Position numbers and translations under genes: made by a program. Of a stretch of DNA of 19,651 bases, positions 15,132 to 19,651 are shown in pieces. This DNA comes from Discostella pseudostelligera (Eukaryota; Bacillariophyta; Thalassiosirophyceae; Thalassiosirales; Thalassiosiraceae). How positions within the stretch are numbered: position 1 is the stretch's first letter; each line of letters opens with the position of its first letter. Location: contig JALLBK010000164.1 in NCBI GenBank assembly GCA_036940085.1, forward strand, positions 1-19,651. The letters run 5' to 3'. Below the pieces are notes generated by a model that saw only the letters and a list, made by a program, of their open reading frames with translations, had not been told where the DNA came from and did not search any database.

Positions 15132-16118
15132 GGTGGAGGAGAATATTGAATGCGTATCTGGAGGAGGGATAATCGGTTTGATTATGATCGATAGTGTTAG
15201 TTGTTGGATGTAGCAATTCATCACTGCATTCTGCCAGAGAGCTTGCAGCCTTGCATGATCGTTGGTGGAATCGAAAGTTGAATGTTGGGCTCATCATCGT
15301 CGAAGAAAAAGTGAGAAAGAGAAGGATCGGACATTTGACCTTCTCATCCAAAACCGTTCAAAGCCAACAATGACTGTCGTATTGAATCCTATGTAGATAT
15401 GGTATAAATGCTTAATATTCAAATATTTGGTGTCGGCATTTGCATGTAGGAATTTGTATGTATTTTGAATTAGTTTAAAAGATTCGAAGTTCGACGGAAT
15501 GAGATTCGCTTGGATCTCCTTCTTGCCCGCCCTTTCTCGAGAAGAGAGGCCTTCGAAGGTCAGATGACAGACGACGAGATCAATGACGTGGCAATCGAGT
15601 CGAGTCCGATGTCCACAACTCCCAACTCCACAAGAACGTCATCACTTCCGTCCGTCGCCCGTCGTCCATCGATTCCCCTTCCACCTTCCACGTCGGTAAG
15701 GAGGATGACGATGGGATTTCCTACGAACTTAAATCTACTACAATACATCACTCCTGAGTCTATGCAAACGATTCTTGTTGGCAAGGTCCAATAACACTGA
15801 AATAAGTCTGCTCTTCGTTTTGTGTAAGTGTACAAAAAGTTCTATTATGTCTCAGTTTTGATCTCCCGCTGGAGAGAAGCTCGGCTTTGATGAGCCACTA
15901 CAGGTGTAAGTTCGTTCATCCCATCTTATCCACAGACAAAACTGACATTCCAATCCCATCTCCTTCCTCTCTTCTTCCACTCCGAACATTCTGTTGATGT
16001 TGTGTTGTTCCTTTCATCCGAGCTGCAAGGTGAAATATCCTTTTCAACCTTCTCTTTCGTATCTCCCCGACCCATCGTCTCTCCCCTATCCAATGCTATA
16101 TCATATGCATGCTCACAA
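15132..16118. other. Intergenic: promoter of gene 3 and 3' flank of prenyl synthase
   Basis: Nearly 1 kb. An AT-rich stretch lies at about 15385-15485. A plus-strand open frame (first ATG 15564, stop 15794, 76 codons, Ser/Pro/Thr-rich) and an antisense frame over the same bases show no domain, signal or homologue I recognise. CT-rich tracts occur around 15959-16085. Confidence 0.4.
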
Positions 16119-17747
16119 TTACTTCTTCCTCGTAATCACCACATATGTTAACCTCAATAACGCATCCCGAGCTTCACTCTGCGGCAAACGTAGCAATGCA
16201 TCCACTGCCCTCTGGGCATGGAACTGTGCCAAATGCCTTGCCTTATCCATGGCCGTTGTACTCTTGTACAATGCCTCCAGCGCCGTTTGCTTATCCCCCT
16301 TTTGTTTAAATCGTCGTTTCACCAGTGGTTGAAGGTGAGGGAATTCTTGTGCAGCATATAAGATGGGCGCTGTGCTAAGGCCCAAATTCATATCGGCGAG
16401 AGTAGGCTTGCCCATAATATCGGCAGCGGCGGTAAAGTCCAGAATATCATCTTGAATCTGAAAGGCCAGACCCATGTGAAAGCCAAACTCCTCACAGGCC
16501 GTGGCCACCGTCGAACCATAGGCATGCCCACCTAATAGGGCGGTGGATCGACACGCGTAGCATATAAGGGAGGCAGTCTTGTAGTACGATTTGCGTAGGT
16601 ACGATTCCATTTGCAATAATTCCTCAGGACTGGCCTTTAACTGCATAATCTCACCCGCAACGAGACTCTCAAGGGCCGTGGCCATGATTTGTACCACGGC
16701 GGTATTCTCAAGTCGAGCCAAAAGGACCGAGGCACGTGCTAATAAGTAATCGCCAGCAAGTACGGCCACCTTGTTCGAATAGAGCTTGTGCACTGCCTCT
16801 CCACCTCGACGAGTGTCGGCCTCATCAAGGACATCGTCATGTATGAGTGAGGCCACATGAATCATTTCGACAATCTGACCCAACTGGGCCTGCTTCCTCC
16901 ATACCTCGGATCCCTTGTGATTCTTGGAGGTGACGACCCCTCCCTCCATGTAGTCGACCTTGGATGCACCAGTGTACTCCCATTTGTCATCCATCACAAT
17001 GTTAGACTTCTCCTCTCCATCATCATTATTCGTCATACTTTCTGGATTGCATGCCGCCACAGCCTTGGACATGAGTTGAATAATCGTAGGTCGGAATCGC
17101 TTTCCATGGCGTTTCTCGAAGAAATGTTTGGCCGCCATGGATAGAATGGGTTGATCCGTCGAGACCAATTCCTTAATCGAATCCGAGAATGGCTGTAATT
17201 CTTTCTCCACAAGTTGGAATGGATCCGGCAGGGTTTCAATTTTCAGTTTCCCACCCAAGCCAAGGTAGTCAGTAAGCTTCATATCCCACAATGTGTCCGG
17301 AACACCCACTTTGAGCACATCAGAGTCGCGTAGAGCATTTCCTGGAATAGTGTGGGGTGTGGTACCCCCCTCAGCCTCTGGCAGAAGTTGGAAGAGATCG
17401 AAGCTGGGTGTTAATTTCATGGTTGTTTTGGAGTGACTTAGTGCCTCAGACTCGGCCGAGACAACAACTGGGTTGGGACGGCTGCTAGAAGAAGTTGAAC
17501 TAGATGATGACGACGATGGTTCAGATGGCGCGCGTATCTCATTGTTGCTAGACGACGATGTCGCAAGTATCTCCTTCTTCAGATAATTCATCTGAAGCAA
17601 ATTTCTAGATGGCGAGGCGCATTGCCGTAACTGCCGCGGGGCGAACGCATGCGATGTGTAGTAAGACCTGGACAAGGACGCAAGCAGTACTGATGCCGCC
17701 GCCGCCGCCATGGTCGCCGCCGAATATTTGCCGGATGATGCCGTCAT
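16119..17747 (-). CDS. Plastid long-chain trans-polyprenyl (solanesyl-type) diphosphate synthase
   Basis: Intronless, 542 aa. It condenses isopentenyl diphosphate onto an allylic diphosphate to build a long all-trans prenyl chain; in plastids this usually supplies the plastoquinone side chain. The first aspartate-rich motif is DDVLD (304-308) followed by RR (313-314); the second is QDDILDF (432-438) with GKPTLADMNLG after it. GKRFRP (215-220) fits the IPP-binding region. Ala299, five residues before the first motif, is small, which in this family allows long products (aromatic residues there stop at C15-C20). The N-terminus has a hydrophobic signal region (13-30) and SHAFAPRQL (32-40), a diatom plastid-cleavage motif. 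Residues 65-175 are a poorly conserved Ser-rich extension, and about 233-280 is an acidic/Gly-rich insertion before the helix leading to DDVLD, so the protein is longer than usual. Met13 is an alternative start. It could also be a short-chain synthase with odd features, but Ala299 argues against that. Confidence 0.92.
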   Translation of the reverse strand: MTASSGKYSAATMAAAAASVLLASLSRSYYTSHAFAPRQLRQCASPSRNLLQMNYLKKEILATSSSSNNEIRAPSEPSSSSSSSTSSSSRPNPVVVSAESEALSHSKTTMKLTPSFDLFQLLPEAEGGTTPHTIPGNALRDSDVLKVGVPDTLWDMKLTDYLGLGGKLKIETLPDPFQLVEKELQPFSDSIKELVSTDQPILSMAAKHFFEKRHGKRFRPTIIQLMSKAVAACNPESMTNNDDGEEKSNIVMDDKWEYTGASKVDYMEGGVVTSKNHKGSEVWRKQAQLGQIVEMIHVASLIHDDVLDEADTRRGGEAVHKLYSNKVAVLAGDYLLARASVLLARLENTAVVQIMATALESLVAGEIMQLKASPEELLQMESYLRKSYYKTASLICYACRSTALLGGHAYGSTVATACEEFGFHMGLAFQIQDDILDFTAAADIMGKPTLADMNLGLSTAPILYAAQEFPHLQPLVKRRFKQKGDKQTALEALYKSTTAMDKARHLAQFHAQRAVDALLRLPQSEARDALLRLTYVVITRKK

Positions 17748-18616
17748 GTTAAATTAGAAGTTTATGACCGATGCCGATAGTATCAATAATGAATGAATAG
17801 CAATGCGCCGTAGTGATCAATAGCGAATTGTAGGGCAGCTGCTCGAGAACCCAGCACTACTGAAACGACGGAACAGAGCCACCACCAGTCGCCAGGTCAT
17901 GAAAGTCGCCGTCGACTTGTCGATGTGGTCAGTGAGAGCTCTCATGTTTCATGTTGTGCTCACATCTTGTGGTAAGGCTTTCTAGCGATGCCACGTACTT
18001 GATGACATGTAGAAAGATACCAAAAAAATCATGTAGGATATCGCTGTGTAGTCGCCAATTACTAATTACTCCACTCTGCTGACACATCATCGTCGCCATG
18101 ATGACCACACGAAACCATCTGCTCTCCTCTCGGCTGCAATAATCATTGCGGCACTTCTCACTGCTGAATCAGCGCCGCCGCCCCCATCCATGCCATGGAG
18201 AGACACACTATCGTGTATGCTATCATGGTCCTTTGAGGAGATGATGTGTGGAGTCAGCGGCAACGAAGAGAGAAGTCATGCCGCCTGCTGCGACAGAACT
18301 TCTTCGATAAGCTGAGATGGCCGGCATAGACATATGGTACCCCATCAACATCATGCACCATTGATACCGACCATCATCTCTATGGTAGATACCGGTGTGT
18401 CGGTGTCATCATGCCGTCATGCCAACTCAACGAGATGCTATCGTGAAGATGTGACTCATCATGATGTGGGTGATGTCCAATCTATTTTTATCACATAAAT
18501 TCTCTCAGAGCTCCATCAGCATCTCGTTTCTCATCATTCATCGCATCAGCATCACCCCAAGCATTCACAAACCATACACGGTCAAAGTCTCCGCAATCGC
18601 TCCCTATCCGAACAAA
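17748..18616. promoter_or_regulatory. Divergent promoter region, prenyl synthase / light-harvesting genes
   Basis: About 870 bp between two divergent plastid-protein genes. No coding region was recognised. TGACTCA (bZIP/AP-1-like) is at 18452-18458, CCAAT at 18477-18481, and an AT-rich TATA-like stretch (TCTATTTTTATCACATAAA) follows at 18481-18499, about 120 nt upstream of the ATG at 18617. An open frame runs in phase from 18461, but using it would bury the signal peptide. Confidence 0.4.
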
Positions 18617-19540
18617 ATGAAAACCATGAATCTCGCATCATCGCTCTCGCTTGCATCTCTTCCGCTCACTGCCGCCTTTGCTCCTCCGCGAGGCAACGCC
18701 GCAGTCAAGAACATCCTGAACGCCGAAGCCGTCGTTACTGCTCTACCATCACCTGACAAACCCATCTTCGACCCACTCGGTTTGTACCCTTCCAACTCTC
18801 CGGAACGTTTGGCTGGACTTATTCAGCCATTGGAGGCAAGCTTCGTCAATGCATTCAAGGACAACGACGACAATGTTGACACCAAGAAACAAGTCTTTGA
18901 TCCACTACGGCTCTACACAGATCAGTCTCAAGTCCAATCCTCATCCGACGGAGCAACAACAACATCGACCATGAAGATGTCCGACTCACTACCATTTCTA
19001 CCCCAACCTGCCTTCCTCGACGGAACACTTCCCGGCGATCGTGGCTTTGATCCATTCAATTTTGCATCCGATGACAACGCACTCCAATGGCAACGTAAGG
19101 CCGAACTCAAGCATGGACGACTTGCCATGCTAGCGTCGGTGGGATGGCCCATGGCGGAACTATTCCATTTGAACTTGGCCGAGACATTCGATTTGCCATA
19201 TTCGTTAGCAAGTGGAGGACGTGTCCCGTCGATATTGAATGATGGGTTGGCCCATGCCGACTTTCCGGTGTTTTGGATTGCGGTATTGTCGGCGGCTGCG
19301 GCGATTGAGATATTGGAGAGTGTGGGTGAAACTCAGTATCCTGTCGAAATGGGTTTGGATATTATGTCGATGGATGAGGAAGACGTTGAGGAGAAACCAT
19401 CGTTCTTTATGCAGGAGGCAGAGATCTTCAATGGTCGGCTCGGCATGCTGGCGATTACCTCCTTTGCTATCCAAGAATGTCTTCAGAATAGTGCAGTGGT
19501 GAACCACTGGTCTACTAAATTAATAACCCTACTAATCTAG
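18617..19540 (+). CDS. Plastid light-harvesting (LHC superfamily) protein
   Basis: 307 aa from the ATG at 18617 (MKTMNLASS). Signal peptide 1-20 and AAFAPP (19-24) give a plastid-targeting presequence with Phe after cleavage. The LHC core starts with LPFLPQPAFLDGTLPGDRG (125-143) and FDPFNF. Helix 1 has ELKHGRLAML (163-172) and helix 3 EAEIFNGRLGMLAI (267-280): the paired Glu/Arg chlorophyll-binding motifs with His166 and Asn272 as side-chain ligands. A middle helix is at about 218-234 (VFWIAVLSAAAAIEILE). It would sit in the thylakoid membrane. Unusual: a long N-terminal extension with two FDPLxLY motifs (51-57 and 94-100) before the core, so three copies of an FDP motif in all. The C-terminus after helix 3 is short. 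It may be one of the red-lineage LHC-like (RedCAP) or Lhcr-type proteins; I cannot decide which. It is not a canonical main antenna FCP. Confidence 0.85.
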   Translation: MKTMNLASSLSLASLPLTAAFAPPRGNAAVKNILNAEAVVTALPSPDKPIFDPLGLYPSNSPERLAGLIQPLEASFVNAFKDNDDNVDTKKQVFDPLRLYTDQSQVQSSSDGATTTSTMKMSDSLPFLPQPAFLDGTLPGDRGFDPFNFASDDNALQWQRKAELKHGRLAMLASVGWPMAELFHLNLAETFDLPYSLASGGRVPSILNDGLAHADFPVFWIAVLSAAAAIEILESVGETQYPVEMGLDIMSMDEEDVEEKPSFFMQEAEIFNGRLGMLAITSFAIQECLQNSAVVNHWSTKLITLLI

Positions 19541-19541
19541 A

Positions 19542-19651
19542 TCAACTCAAACAACAACCCTCCGCTGCTGCCTTTGCTGGACCATTCTGCTTGTTCTCTG
19601 GGGCTCCGACCAGCCCGAGCGGCACACCAACCGCAGCAGAACCCATGGAAT
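19542..19651 (-). CDS. Possible 3' end of a minus-strand gene ending in a prenylation-like CCLS
   Basis: Partial, running off the right edge. Read on the minus strand, the frame ending with TGA at 19544-19542 gives a Gly/Ala/Pro-rich tail that ends AKAAAEGCCLS. Two Cys near the C-terminus (CaaX- or Rab-type) are typical of Ras/Rab-superfamily tails, but only about 35 codons are visible and no GTP-binding motif can be seen. If real, its stop lies only 1 bp from the stop of the light-harvesting gene, so the two transcripts would overlap tail to tail. It could be chance. Confidence 0.3.
   Translation of the reverse strand, partial: SMGSAAVGVPLGLVGAPENKQNGPAKAAAEGCCLS

Noticed and set aside
15564..15794. 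76-codon Ser/Pro-rich plus-strand open frame
   Set aside because: No ATG-led signal, domain, splice support or similarity to neighbours; an antisense frame of like length is equally open.
18461..18616. In-frame N-terminal extension of the light-harvesting protein
   Set aside because: It would place 52 residues before a complete signal peptide and AFAPP motif, and it overlaps CCAAT and TATA-like sequence.

Overview
The window looks like nuclear DNA of a diatom, probably a centric one close to Thalassiosira. Genes are compact, on both strands, with few introns of about 60-110 bp (GTAAGT/GTGAG donors, pyrimidine-rich CAG acceptors). Several N-termini are diatom plastid-targeting presequences (signal peptide followed by an AFAP-like motif with Phe after the cleavage point). 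The host call is an inference from gene content; no rRNA or organelle marker is present. I saw no tRNA, rRNA, CRISPR array or recognisable transposon.

Layout. A BTB/POZ-like protein (434-2302, +) is followed by a small secreted protein whose C-terminal hydrophobic tail is on a separate exon (2679-3255, -). Two short proteins sharing an RGWDAG C-terminus converge on each other (3997-4546, + and 5390-5734, -). A three-exon, plastid-targeted short-chain dehydrogenase-like protein (6128-7356, -) is divergent from a NUMOD3-repeat protein (7797-9968, +).

The most notable part is 10174-15131, all on the minus strand: two DOMON-domain proteins and one acidic, Ser/Thr-rich protein, each with a signal peptide, an RxL motif and a C-terminal GPI-type hydrophobic tail. 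This block is a head-to-tail tandem duplication (about 10323-12676 and 12677-14857). The repeat junction falls 12 nt inside exon 2 of the middle gene. That gene is therefore a chimera: the DOMON ectodomain, intron and splice acceptor come from one neighbour, and the Ser/Thr stalk and membrane-anchor signal from the other. The two DOMON exons also share a 328-bp stretch with no difference by eye, inside more divergent flanks, which suggests gene conversion.

The right end has plastid isoprenoid and light-harvesting functions: a plastid-targeted long-chain trans-prenyl diphosphate synthase (16119-17747, -), probably for the plastoquinone side chain, and a divergent light-harvesting superfamily protein (18617-19540, +). 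A possible prenylated C-terminus of a minus-strand gene runs off the right edge.

Four secreted proteins (2679-3255 and the 10174-15131 cluster) share signal peptide, RxL motif, low-complexity acidic or Ser/Thr region and hydrophobic tail. They are candidates for cell-surface or silica cell-wall proteins.
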